DNA of 64,000 bases, taken from assembly GCA_907165065.1 (NCBI GenBank), contig OU015530.1, forward strand, positions 50,448,465-50,512,464. Reading direction: 5' to 3'. The notes beneath the pieces are model-generated. The model did not search any database. It had not been told where the DNA came from and worked only from the letters and a program-made list of their open reading frames with translations. This document shows, one piece after another, positions 51,762 to 62,775 of the stretch (positions are counted from its first letter, which is position 1; every line of letters starts with the position of its first letter). This stretch comes from Caprimulgus europaeus. Taxonomy: Eukaryota > Chordata > Aves > Caprimulgiformes > Caprimulgidae. The position numbers were made by a program, and so were the translations under genes.

Positions 51762-54700
51762 TCTGTCTTCAAGAGCTTCACAGAGAGTGACAAGAACAAG
51801 GGATCATGGTATCCACACGTGGAGGTAAATGGATACAAGGTGACAAAGAGAGGTGGGTTATTTGTGTGGGGTTAATAGCAGCAAATCTTCAGTGAGCTCT
51901 TGGTCACACCCAGAACCTTAGAATTTCTCTCTGAAATATATTGCACTTGCTTTTCCAAGCTCTGCCTCTAGGTTCATCCCACTGCAATGAACGGGGTTAT
52001 ACTGGCACAGGACTAGAGGGATGGACCAGAAAAACAACCAGTTTTTATATATGGTTGCAAGTGAAGAACGTAGTGTCATGAAGGGAAAGAACACTGATGG
52101 TCTTAAAGCCAAATGTAAATTATAAATCTGATGTATTAGAAAGTCTTTTGATTTAGAGCCCAGCAAGAAATGTACAGCTGTAAAGTCTTTGTCAGCTCAT
52201 ATCAATATTTCATTTTGCCAGTTGTGGATAATTTAAATTCTATGTATTGCTAGAATTAAATGTAGTGATATAGAGTTGAGTGGAAACTGTGAAAAATTGA
52301 ATGTTAGATACCATTGTGCTAGACAGGGTTGTAGTTAAGGGCAGGGTACATAGGAGGGTGTAAAAGCAATTAAACATGAGGTTGTCAGTAGGCAGAGAAT
52401 TAGAGAATTCTTTGCATGACAGGGACAAGACGAGGAGGTCATTAAGGCACATGCTATTTATTTTAATATTGTTCATAATTTGTATTGTACTAAAATTATA
52501 AATAGGCTAAGTGTGAGTGACCCAGAACAGTTTGGCTTCTGTCCTAGCTGGATTTAATCGCAGTTCATGTTGTCCTCCTTCCTACTCGTTTTCTGCCTTT
52601 AGCAGCGGCACTGCCAACATCTGAGATTTCTCTCCTGAGCCTTGCATTGAAACCTTTGATTCAACATTTAGCATTCAGCTCCTGGAGTCATGTGTTTTTC
52701 ATGATACGTGGGGTTTTTGGGGAGGTGTTTAAGTAGCACCTTGTTTTGCCAAAAGATCCTCACACCTGTATTTCAAGCCAATAGGTATGTACAAAATTGT
52801 CCTGATACACTAATGGGACAGTGACTCCATTACAAGGTAGTGTTTGTGCTGCTTTTTGGAGGTGAGTTAAATTATAACTTTGCCTAAGCTACATCAGCTA
52901 TGTCCCAGTGTGAGTGGCCAGCTGGAAGAAAGGGTTATACTGATCTAACAGTATCTTTTTAAATTCACATGTTAGGATATGCCAAAAAAAATATCCCATG
53001 TAGGCAAGACCTACATTTTTAGTCCTTAGGGCTGTGAAGAAAACATGACTCGAGTGTATTGAAAGGCTTAGATACCAGAAGGCAAATAAAAATAATCCCA
53101 GTTGCAGTATTATTCTTTTTTTCAATTTCATTATTTTTGTACTAATCTCAAGGTTTTGGGGGCCTGAACTCTGGAACTGCAAACCCTCAGAGACAGGCAG
53201 AAATATTGACTATAATTAGATGGTGTAATCTTTGGGACGGGGATTTTGCCTACTTATGTGTTCATATAGAACTCAGCACCAGGGGCTGCTAAACAAATAC
53301 AGGCTTTCTGATCCTAACACATTGCAAACAAAGAATTAATATTAATACAACACATCCATCCCACTTCTAGGTGCTCATCTGCTACATGTCCACAATCCCT
53401 GCCCATCTCCCCTATTCAGACTAAGTTACATCCTCCCACAGTTTGTCTCTATTTTGACAGAAGTCCTTACCTTGACTTTTTTGTGTCTCTGTGTCACCCT
53501 TAACTCTTTGGGCCACAGAGTGTATATGCCTTTCTGTGAGCCTGAGCAATGCACGGATGCTTCAATAGGTGTATTTATACATGCAACCTGCTGTGGGCTT
53601 ACTTAGGAAACTACAAGAGAAAATGAATCATTCTAACTCTTCTGCAAGAAAAAGGGTAAAAAACCTAACTCTTGCTGCCAGCCTAAATTTATCTTGTTAT
53701 TTGCTTGAAGATGAATATTACCTCAGTGCAGATGGGTGACATAAACCCCTGCACATCCCTGAAATCATAGTTAACTGATCAATATGTGGCTTTAGAGCCG
53801 TCTATGTTCCAGCGCATGGTCGCTGTTTCCACATTAATGAAATATTATTTTACTTAAATGTAGGGGGTAGGTTCCTTTTTTCCAGGACTTTACAAATACA
53901 CCAGAAAATACAGATCCAGAGTTTGATGGAGCTGCTATGGTGCAGCTCACTCTTTTATGACAGATTTTCTGAAGCAGTATTTCCTACTATGATTTCCAAT
54001 CATGTTAGATGCCCCATATCTCACTCTTCCTGTAAGAAATGCATATGGACATACCCAGCAGCCATGTGTTTTATTTCAGGATTATTTATTTAGAGAACAT
54101 AGAGGACAAAGTATGCAACCACCTCTATGACCCTGGAGAAAAACCTACCAGGTTGCTGAGTTGAGGTAACTTTCATTACTAAGTGCTCTACACTTGTATG
54201 TGGAAGAGAGTCTACTGGAAGTAAGTGCCAAAATTGTACTCAAAAATTAATCCCTCTCTAAACAGAGATGCTTCACAGCATTTGTCAAATGGAGAAATTA
54301 CCTTTTTGAAGCTATTTCAGCATCTGTTTGGTAGATAGAGAAAAAATTTATCCCTTTTCTTGAGTTAGTAAAAACAAAAATTAAAGGTAAAACTTTTATT
54401 ACAGTACCTCTATCAACCTATAATCTGGTTGCAATTCAATCTAATAAGAACCTTCCAACCTCTTATTTTTTGTTATACTCTCTGTAAACATTAAATGGTG
54501 CAAAGGGATCAATGTAGGTAGTTTTTTTAGCATCATAATTTTATAGGACTGATCTCAGTAATTCAAGTGTGTTTAGGAAACTTCAAAACCATATATTTTG
54601 TGCCAGACTGAGTGGGCACAGTTTGTAGAAAGAACATTAAGAATTGAATTACCACTTTGATAAACTCAGCATTTTTATCTCTTCCTGAACTCCCTTGTTA

Positions 54701-55544
54701 TTCATCTATACTGAGAACCAGCATGGCATTTTGTTTCAAAGACCTCACTTTTAAAATAGTCTTTCAATAAAGTTTGTGGAAAAGGACCAAAACACAGTCC
54801 ATTAGAGAGCAAATGCAGACAAGATCATATGTAGAAGTTTTTCACACCACTGCATTATCAGTAATAGTGCATTTTTTCCCTAGCAGCACATAAGAAAAAT
54901 CTTATGTGATGGACTTTATAATTGCTGTCTTTATAGTGGCTGGGGGAGGGCGAGTGTGGTGTTTTGGTGTGAATTATTTCTTCAGCAGTAATAAAAGGTG
55001 GTATTAAAATGTCACTACAGTAATTTAAATGGTTGTTTTCTAGGAAATGAATGATTTTTGGAGTTCACAGTCCTTAGCTGTTAATAAGAACTGAGCTTGT
55101 TCTGTTGATGAACAAGTTAAAATGGCATTTTGACAATCACTCTCCATTATCAACGAACATTTTCCTTCTGTTCATTTTGTGTAATTATCACAATTTTTGT
55201 ATTTTCTAACTCTCTTCTAGGGCTCTGCAAAGATGATAGCAGAAGATCAAGCTTCTCAAAGATTAAGAAATAGTATTTGTTTTCCCCTTCAGGAGCAGCA
55301 GCTCTCACAGTCCAGCTAGCTCTGGCTGTGCCCTTTCCTTGGGAGTCATTTAACACCCACATCTCAGGTGCCTGCTCCCAAGCACCAGGGACCTGATCCT
55401 GTGCTAGCTGGTGCACAAGTGCAGCAGTGGAAGAGACTACATATCACCCTCAGTCTGAGCCTTGTACAGGGCAACCTGTGAGCCACAATGGTCTACAGAT
55501 GCACCTGGTAATGCACCTGTTATTTTGGCAGCTGGAGGATGTGC

Positions 55545-55560
55545 GTGTGTGTGTGTGTGT
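55545..55560. repeat. (GT)8 microsatellite
   Basis: Eight GT units preceded by GTGC and followed by ATGCACATGTGT, suggesting a once longer, interrupted repeat. A 75-codon frame across it (55462-55689) reads CVCVCM-like residues and is not a gene. Confidence 0.9.
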
Positions 55561-55960
55561 ATGCACATGTGTAACACAACCTATATTATGGTAACTAAAG
55601 ATCTCTCACACTACTTCCAGGGAAGTAGGATGTGCTCCCACTTTTGTGAGATGACAACTGGCTCAAAGGAAGCAGAGCCAAAAAGCTGAAAGAAGGATCA
55701 GAGAGATGGGGAAGGGAGACCTCAGAAAACCTGAAGGGTTGTGAGAGAAGTCCTAACTCTTCATGGATACATTTGCATGAGCAGGATCAGTGAGAAGCAC
55801 TTGCTGGCACTTACTTACCCTAACCCACTGAACATCTGAAGAGGTCACTCTCCAGTTGCTGCACTGCCTCCTCATGGGGAGAAAATATCTGGGGAGCTTA
55901 GGGTTTAGTGACTACCAGCATCTCCAAGAGTGCTTTGATATCTCTGCTTTTGAATAGGTG

Positions 55961-55973
55961 ATCATCATCATCA
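55961..55973. repeat. (ATC)n short tandem repeat
   Basis: Four ATC units; simple triplet repeat in non-coding sequence. Confidence 0.7.
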
Positions 55974-56074
55974 TGTTCTTACTGCCAGCACATGCCCTGG
56001 GGCAATGGTCCAAGTGCTGGGGTTTTATGTGCCAAAATGAGGAAAGTTAATTCAGCACCCTTGATAACAACAAT

Positions 56075-56260
56075 AGTACTTTGTGCTTTTGATCTTCAAA
56101 GTACTTTACAAACATTAGCTAATTAATTAATCCTTACAATACTCCTCTGCTATTATCCCCATTTAGCAGATGGGGAAATTGAGTCAGAGAAGTTAAATGG
56201 CTTGCCCAGGGCTATGTAGGAGTTGGCATCAGGGCTGTGATGGGGAATTCCTGGCTCCTC
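56075..56260 (+). mobile_element. MIR-like CORE-SINE remnant
   Basis: The order of motifs follows a MIR-type SINE: CTTCAAAGTACTTTACAAAC, then AATTAATCCTTACAATACTC, ATTATCCCCATTTAGCAGAT, GGGGAAATTGAGTCAGAGAA, GTTAAATGGCTTGCCCAGGG and, more weakly, a GCAT..GGGCTGTGATGGGGAATTCCTGGCTCC tail. MIRs are tRNA-derived SINEs with a conserved core, mobilised by L2 LINEs and active before the amniote radiation, so remnants are expected in birds. The tRNA-derived head is not clear here, so the copy is probably 5'-truncated. It is inactive; conservation of the core can reflect enhancer use, which is inference here. Confidence 0.78.
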
Positions 56261-57299
56261 CTCTCAAATCTCCAAAACAGCTGTGGCTGCTGCTGTAGAC
56301 TTGAGGCTGCCTTAACTACAGACACTGGACTGAGCAGCTGGGCAGGAGCACTGACTCCGAGGTGGACCTTGCCCATCAGATAGGGACAGGTTGAAAGTAC
56401 CACCTATAGACTTGCATAACAGTGCCCATCTTGGAGACTGTTAGTCTTCATTAACTTGAACACTGTCTTGTGCTCCCCATATTTTCAGAGCTTCTGGAAA
56501 GGAGCTGACTTGTGTCTGACCAGCCTGGCCCTGAGCTTGAGTCTGTCTGTGCAAACACCCATACTGGCTCCTCGCATGAGGGTCTCCCAAAAGTGCTGCC
56601 TCCGTCCTAGAGAATGAAACACTAATCCTGCTTCAGAGTCAAAAGACAGGGAGATGGAGACAGAGGTTGGGAGAGCAGAATATAACCCTTTAAATCCTCG
56701 TTTGATGGAGTCCACATATGAGGAATGAACTGAGAGGTGACAAATCATTAGAGGTGAGGACAGTGTGCTGAGGAAATAAACAAAGCTCTTAATTTTTGCT
56801 CAACCCAGTAGTTTTGTATCTGATAGAGTACCAAGATGTAATTTCCTTTACTGCTTAGGGATAAGGTTGCTCAAGATCTATTACAAAATCAGGATAATAA
56901 CTTAATATCAAAGGAACCATCTTCCTATTTTGGCTTCAGGCAATCTAGCAAAGTAGTCAATACTACTAGGTAGCAGGTATGCATTAGTCAAAGAAGCTTA
57001 TGAAAAGTAATTGTAGTTTTAAAAGTATATTCTCATTTGCAGCGCACGTTTTGCAACGGATTACAGCACTGGTTCTCATCACACAGCTGCACAGAAGTAT
57101 GCTGAAGAATAAAATAAAGTGAAAAAGTTAATAAGGAGAATCTTTCACTTTTACATTATTGAAAAATATTTTCAAGTAGAGGTGTGCTAAGACACTGTGT
57201 TGTGTTAGAAAGGTACTAACAGTCCAAAGCATAGAAAGGACATCTAAGTTAAAAAAGAGAGTACACCCAGAGTATTCTACCAAAGTTGAGGGAAATTAG

Positions 57300-58375
57300 C
57301 ACAGAATCCAAATGGCTGAAGTTAAAAGGCACCTCTACCTCACCTAGTTCAACTCCCCTGCTCGGAGGAGAGCCTTGTAGTGCAGGTAGTTCAGGGCTCT
57401 GTCCAGTCAGGTTTTGAGTATCTCCAGAGATGGACACTCTGCAACCTTTCTGGGCAGGCCACTCACAGTAGGAAAAAAAATTCTTATCTTTAAATGGAAT
57501 TTCCTATATTTCAGTTTGTGCCCTTTGCCTCTTGTCCTGTCCCTGGGCTTCACTAAGAAAAGCCTGGCTCCACCTTTACTCCCCATCAGCATTTTATACA
57601 CATTGATAGGATCCCCCCCGAGCCTTCTCCTCCACAGGCTAAACAACCCCAGTTCTTGCAGCCTCCTGTTGCACGGCAGATACTGCAAAACCTTCATCAT
57701 CTTTGTGGTGCTGCACTGGAAACACTCCAGTGTGCCTATGTTTCTGTTGCACTGGGGAGCCCTGCACTGGATCCAGCACTCCAGATATATCTCACCAGTG
57801 CTCTCTAAGAGAGAAAGGATGACCTCCCTTAATGGGCTGGTAATGCCCTTCCTCGTGCAGTCCAAGATGCTGTTGAGCTTCTTTGTGGCAAGGGCATGTT
57901 CCTTCTTCAACTTGTCCACCAGGACCCTCAGGTCCTTTTCTGTAAAGCAGCTTTCCAGTCTGTGCTGGTGCATGGAGTTGTTCTGCAGGGGCTGGACTTG
58001 TCATTTACCTTTGCTGGTCTTCATGAAGTTCAGCCTATTTCTCCAGCTCACCCTCTGAATGGCAGCACAACTGTTTGGTGCATCAGGCACTCCTCTGTTT
58101 TGTATCATCTGCAAACTTGTTGAGTGCGTACTCTGGACCATTGCCCACACTATTAATGGAGATGTGAAAATATATTGGTCCCAGTATCAACTTCTGGGTC
58201 ACACAACCAGCAGCTGGCTTTCAGCTGAACTTCATGCTGCTGATCACACCCCTTTGAGCCCAGCAGGTCAGCCAGTCAGTTGTCAATCCATGGCACTAGT
58301 CTTTTCAGCATAAAGGGCTATTAGATTAATCAGGTGTGATTTGCCTTTCACAAATCCATTGTGAGCACTCCCCAC
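57300..58375 (-). mobile_element. CR1 LINE copy 6, 5'-truncated
   Basis: Reverse-oriented CR1 of a different, older subfamily than copies 1 and 5. The tail at 57300-57307 reads CACAGAAT (complement of ATTCTGTG), followed by the 3' UTR, the ORF2 C-terminus and the RT. The RT catalytic box FADD is intact at 58104-58115. The segment between the KGKSHLINLIALY-like block and the FADD box is too short and seems to lack roughly 45 codons around the FSKAFD block. Stops and frameshifts are common. The right limit is uncertain, since similarity fades between 58360 and 58440. Confidence 0.92.
57407..57973 (-). pseudogene. CR1 RT thumb to C-terminus (copy 6)
   Basis: 188-codon open frame. It contains HRLESCFTEKDLRVLVDKLK, KKLNSILDCTRKGITSPLRE, LQELGLFSLWRRRLGGDPIN, VYKMLMGSKGGARLFL and RDRTRGKGHKLKYRKFHLK, ending at CPSLEILKT. 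This is the thumb and C-terminal part of CR1 ORF2. The LQELGLFSL..RRLGGDP interval deleted in copies 1 and 5 is present. The frame is open by chance survival; the upstream palm lies in other frames, and the Met is not a real start. A 214-codon frame on the opposite strand (57414-58058) is its antisense shadow. Confidence 0.9.
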
Positions 58376-59000
58376 TTTGTGGTTTCCAGCACTATGGTTT
58401 TCAGGAGCACTTTTACTGAGTTGGATGTTCTATTGCCCACCAGTCATGAGTTCAAAATGTACCAACTGTGGAAGAAAAGAAGACAAATGTTTTGCTTGAA
58501 TTAAAGTAAGTAGATATATTTCTTGGGTCCAAACTCTTTGCTGTCATGTACAAGTGTAAAACTGCATAGTCTGGACAATCCTCAATCTATAACTTGATCT
58601 CACTGGTGAGAATGTCTGCTGAGAATGTCTTTCCTGTGGAGGAGAGGGAGATTTCCCAAATCATGCAGAATCAATGTTCTAGCACCTACACTCACACAGC
58701 ATACAAGATGTTTTGAGCAGGCTGGACCTTAACTGGGCTCTTCACCTTCTGGTGGGAACCATCATCATTTGTCCCAGGATGGAAATGCTGCCCTATGTCA
58801 CTTATGGGAGAGACCCCATAAGTGCACTGTAAAACCAGACCATATAACCAAGTGACACAATCATCTCTTCACTTGCAGGGTTGATCAGTGATTATCAATG
58901 ATCCATGAGAGTGTCCAGAGCACTGAATAACCACAGACACTACTGTATGGCTATAAAGACATGTTTCCCAGAATTCAAAAAAGGAGAGAATATTTCTCTT
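58376..59000. other. Spacer between CR1 copies 6 and 7
   Basis: About 600 bases of unique sequence between the two copies. The first 60 bases may be eroded 5' sequence of copy 6. No gene seen. Confidence 0.5.
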
Positions 59001-59274
59001 GGAGGTGCAGAGCAAGGGGACAGGGGGCAAAGAATACATGTTTGAAGAGGGGAAATTCTGACTAAATAGTAGGGAAAAAATGCTCACAGTGAGAGCTGTC
59101 AGACACTGGAAAAGGCTCCCGGGAAGTTGTGGGATCTCCAGCTTTGGAGTTATTCACAATTCAACTGGACAAGGTCCTGAGTAACCTAATCTAACTGGAC
59201 CTAATTTAAGGTGGAGATTGGAATTAATAATTTACAAAGATCCCTTCAAAACTCCACTGTTTTGTGAGTTTATG
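59001..59274 (+). mobile_element. Old CR1 3' fragment (copy 7)
   Basis: Short plus-strand CR1 tail. It keeps GGGGACAGGGGGCAAAGAAT (the RTRGNG-type region), CACAGTGAGAGCTGTCAGAC and CTGGAAAAGGCTCCCGGGAA (the tail of the conserved C-terminal block), GTCCTGAGTAACCTAATCTA, and a worn 3' end with GATCCCTTCAAAACTCCACT and TTTGTGAGTTTATG. It is oriented opposite to copy 6 and about 600 bases from it. Divergence is similar to copies 2 and 3, so it is an old insertion. No open frame of interest. Confidence 0.82.
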
Positions 59275-61008
59275 AAATTCAAGTTTTCATTAGGACACCA
59301 CCCAACTTTGGGGTAGGAATGTAGTACAACCAGGAATGTAGGACACTCTGCTAATCTGCTAATATTCCCCAGCCTGAAGGGAAGGGAAATTATACCCCAT
59401 CATTTCCCAAAATATGGTCAGGCCAAATCCAGAATAAATTCATAGAAGTTAGGGCTATTTCTTATATTACCATAATAATGGTTCAGTTGGTTTAGTAATT
59501 AAACTGTTTCCACCAAATAGTTACTGCTGGCACCACAGAAATGAAAGATTTACTTGATATTAAATAATTGCAACAAATCCAAATATAGTAAGAGCCATAT
59601 AGTACAAAGGAAGTTAAGAGCTTTACAAGAGATGTGAAGTGTACCCATTATGAAGAGCTTTTTGTATAGGATTTGTAATGGCATATTCGTGTTAAAAAGA
59701 GTTCAGTATGTTTTTAGTGGGAAAAAATAGCTCTTAGTACAGATAAAAATAAATTGGCCTGGGATTTTCCTTTGTTACAAATTAAAGTAACTCACAAAAT
59801 TATTAATAGCTGTGTGTCTTCATGGTGCTAGTGAATTTTTATATGGAGATGTAGTGAGGTGGAGAGTTCTGATATTTCTTCTTCACCATTCTGACAAGAA
59901 AACAATTACTTTGCTATTTGTCGCTTCAGAAAGAAAGAGTAATGCTCAGCTGTTTAACCTCAGAGGTGTCTGATGGCACTTTCTGCAATCAGCACTGACA
60001 GTTCAAGGATGAAAGGTATGGTGTATATTCTAGTTACTCAAGGGTTAAAGAAGGTCCCATAAATAAATTATGGATGCATTTTTAGAGCACTTTGCTAAGA
60101 ACAAGAATGGCAGAAAATATCACAAGGCTGTCAAATCAGATTAAAGCCCATGTGCTCTGAGTAATCTGTGGGGAAAACTAACAAACTGTATGTTTCTCAC
60201 GTATTAAAGATATTTTCTTAAAAAGGTGATTGGCTGAATGAACATAGAGATCCACCCTTGCTTTTTCTCCATATCTCACAGTTTCTCTCTTATGCTTAGT
60301 TTTAAGTGTAACTTACAAACTAATTGCATCTAGCAACATATCTCAGGTGAGTGAAGTCTCCATGAAGATTAAAGCTGTGGAATCAAGTGTACATATTAAT
60401 GCATACATGTGGATAAACATTCATAGTATGTATATAAATTTTCTCAGTAAGGTTTTCTAAACCCAGTCATTTGAGTGCCTTGAGCACTTAACTTTACAAC
60501 TTCTGCTGTTTCATAGCACATAGGCAGAAGGTTTATTCTTGATCTTCTCATACCATAATTGGAGGAAATTACATACATCCCTCAGAAGGACAGAACCACT
60601 GCTACAGCAGTTTGCAAACTGTTAATCCACTGTCCTAAAGATCTAGTATCTGAATCGTGTAACTTACATACAAGATAAAGGTGTGATTACAGAACATGGT
60701 GTCTTATCAAGTAATTGTGCCAAGAGGGATGCAAGGGTCCTAGTAGAAAGGATGAGCACTAGCTCTGAATTTCTAGAGCTGTCCCAACTGGCTTTTAGTC
60801 TGGTTGTGTATTCTGGCTGCCACTAGACTGCCTGTTGGACTAATACCCATGCACAGCCCCTGTATCCTCTCTGACTTGTTTTCCAAGGGAAGAAAGCCGG
60901 TGCATGGACCAAAAGGATTAACAGTGTGGCTTGGCCAGGCTTTTGTTTGGGAAATAAAGTGCTTAGGTGTACTGCAGACTGCCTGAGCCCAGCTGTATAC
61001 ACACATCC
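59275..61008. other. Gene-free unique DNA
   Basis: About 1.7 kb of AT-rich unique sequence between two plus-strand CR1 copies. The 99-codon minus frame at 60773-61072 overlaps the start of copy 8 and is not a gene. Confidence 0.6.
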
Positions 61009-61676
61009 TGGTGGACAGCAGGATGACCACGAGCCAGCACTGTGCCCTTGTGGTCAGGAAGGCCAATGGCATCCTGGGGTGTATTAGAAGGGGTGTGGTT
61101 GGTAGGTCAAGAGAGGTTCTCCTCCCTCTCTACTCTGCCCTGGTGTGGCCGTATCTGTAGTACTGTGTCCAGTTCTGGGCCCCTCAGTCAAGAAGGACAG
61201 GGAACTGCTTGAAAGAGTCCAGTGCAGAGCTACGAAGACGATTAAGGGTGTGGAGCATCTCCCTTATGAGGAAAGGCTGAGGGAGCTGGGCCTCTTTAGC
61301 TTGGAGAAGAGGAGACTGAGGGGTGACCCCATTTATGTTTATAAATATATAAAGGGTGAGTGTCAGGAGGATGGAGCTGGACTCTTTTCGGTAGCAACCA
61401 ATGATAGGACAAGGGGCAATGGGTGCAAGCTGGAACACAGGAGTTCCACTTAAACTTGAGAAGAAACTTCTTTATGCTAAGGGTGACAGAGCACAGGAAC
61501 AGGCTGCCCAGAGAGATTGTGGAGTCTCCTTCTCTGGAGACATTCAAAACCCGCCTGGACACATTCCTGTGTAATCTTATCTAGGTGTTCCTGCTCCATC
61601 AGGGGGATTGGACTGGATGATCTTTTGAAGACCCTTCCAATATATAAAATTCTGTGATTCTGTGATTCTGTGATAC
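61009..61676 (+). mobile_element. CR1 LINE copy 8, 3' part with clean octamer tail
   Basis: About 670 bases of CR1 starting near GTGGACAGCAGGATGACCAC and ending in three exact ATTCTGTG units (61649-61672) plus a partial fourth. This is the cleanest example in the window of the avian CR1 tail. The ORF2 thumb and C-terminus and the 3' UTR (CCTGCTCCATCAGGGGGATT, TTGGACTGGATGATCTTTTG-type end) are well kept. The 5' end lies downstream of the catalytic box, so no RT active site is present. Resemblance is closer to copy 6 than to copies 1 and 5, but it looks younger than copy 6. Confidence 0.96.
61145..61453 (+). pseudogene. CR1 ORF2 C-terminal fragment (copy 8)
   Basis: 102-codon open frame encoding [54 protein letters not shown] and [15 protein letters not shown], a near-complete stretch of the conserved CR1 C-terminal region. 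A frameshift at about 61450 cuts off the last block, which continues in another frame to the GDSTISL-antisense region and the 3' UTR. The initiating Met is incidental. No catalytic residues fall in this segment. Confidence 0.9.
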
Positions 61677-62679
61677 TATAGGCATAAAAACTTCTATCTG
61701 TCTTCAGCCACCCAATAGACCAATTAATTTTTTCTACATTAGTTTTAGGGATAAGAAACCTACATTGGGTAACAAATACATCTTTTAGTCTTACTATTGG
61801 AGCTATTGAACTCAGAGTCAACTCAAAGTAAGCAAAAGACTGATTTGATAGTTGGAAAAACTCAGGAGAAAAAGGACAGAAGGAATAACTGGAACCCTCT
61901 AATTGAATGACGCCTTAGATATGGACCCTTGTAAGATGTGTAATGTGTTAAACAATTGAGACAGAACCTAGGGAGGTAATTAAATGCCTTGTAATTAGAG
62001 TAAGATACCTATGTTACTCTTAGATCAAAAGTAAGAAAAGGATGTTCAAGTCAGCCTTGAATTATTTGTCTATTGGACTACATTGGAGACATATGTGGGA
62101 TTTGGACCAGATCCTGAAGCTTTTTAATGCCCTTCTTTTCCTAGGCATGTGTGGATAGGCACATGTCTCCAGCTGACTGACAGAAGTCCAGGATACTGGT
62201 TATCATGAGGAAAGCTCCAAGCAGAAGTGTACTAGCAAGTTCAGTAAAGCCCAGAAAAATATATAGCCAAGCTGGTGTGGTACTGTGTTTGTACTGGAGG
62301 AGGAGATTTGAGCTCCATTGTTTCTTACTGCACTGTTTCTTTTTGTGTTGGTATTTTTTTTAAGGTATTTTTAATATAAATTGAGCATTCAATAATGTCT
62401 TTTGTTGTTCACTGCAGGGTGGCCCAGCTCCAAGTGTGAGTGTAGTTTGTATGTCAGCAGATAAATATTTTCTAAAAATTAAGGTATTCTCTACAGCTGT
62501 GCATTTGCCATATAAATGCTTCATGCTCTATATATTCTATGAATTATATGTGTGGCTTAGTATAATAAAACAACTTATTTCATAAAACACTGTCAAGGTG
62601 AGCATATGTCTCTTTGGTAGGTTAGCTTTGATTTTTCAAAAGCCCCCAGAAAAATTAATGAACACTTCTCTCTGAATTC

Positions 62680-62755
62680 CTATTAACTTCAGTGGGATAA
62701 GGATTTCTCCCAGTAGTCCTTATGCATATAGAGATTTGTAGGATTGGGCCATGTT
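62680..62755 (+). repeat. Possible ancient amniote interspersed repeat
   Basis: The words ATTAACTTCAGTGGGATAAG and GGATTGGGCC, about 40 bases apart and with TTATGCATATAG-like sequence between them, follow the layout of an old repeat common in reptiles and birds, in which an ATTGACTTCAATGGGA block precedes a GCAGGATCGGGCC block. The call rests on remembered pattern only. It could be part of a longer, eroded element ending at the (AAAT)n repeat. Confidence 0.4.
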
Positions 62756-62760
62756 TATGC

Positions 62761-62775
62761 AAATAAATAAATAAA
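62761..62775. repeat. (AAAT)n short tandem repeat
   Basis: Three AAAT units plus a partial one; simple repeat directly after the possible ancient repeat, and a plausible tail for it. Confidence 0.7.

Larger units (their letters stand above)
50559..57299. other. Gene-free DNA with one MIR-like element
   Basis: About 6.7 kb with no supportable gene. It holds an A-rich low-complexity patch (51165-51240), a 17-nt A run, a (GT)n and an (ATC)n microsatellite, and the MIR-like SINE at 56075-56260. Open frames stay below about 95 codons with no domain signal. Confidence 0.6.

Noticed and set aside
57414-58058. 214-codon plus-strand frame, one of the longest in the window.
   Set aside because: It is the antisense shadow of the CR1 copy 6 reverse transcriptase remnant on the minus strand.
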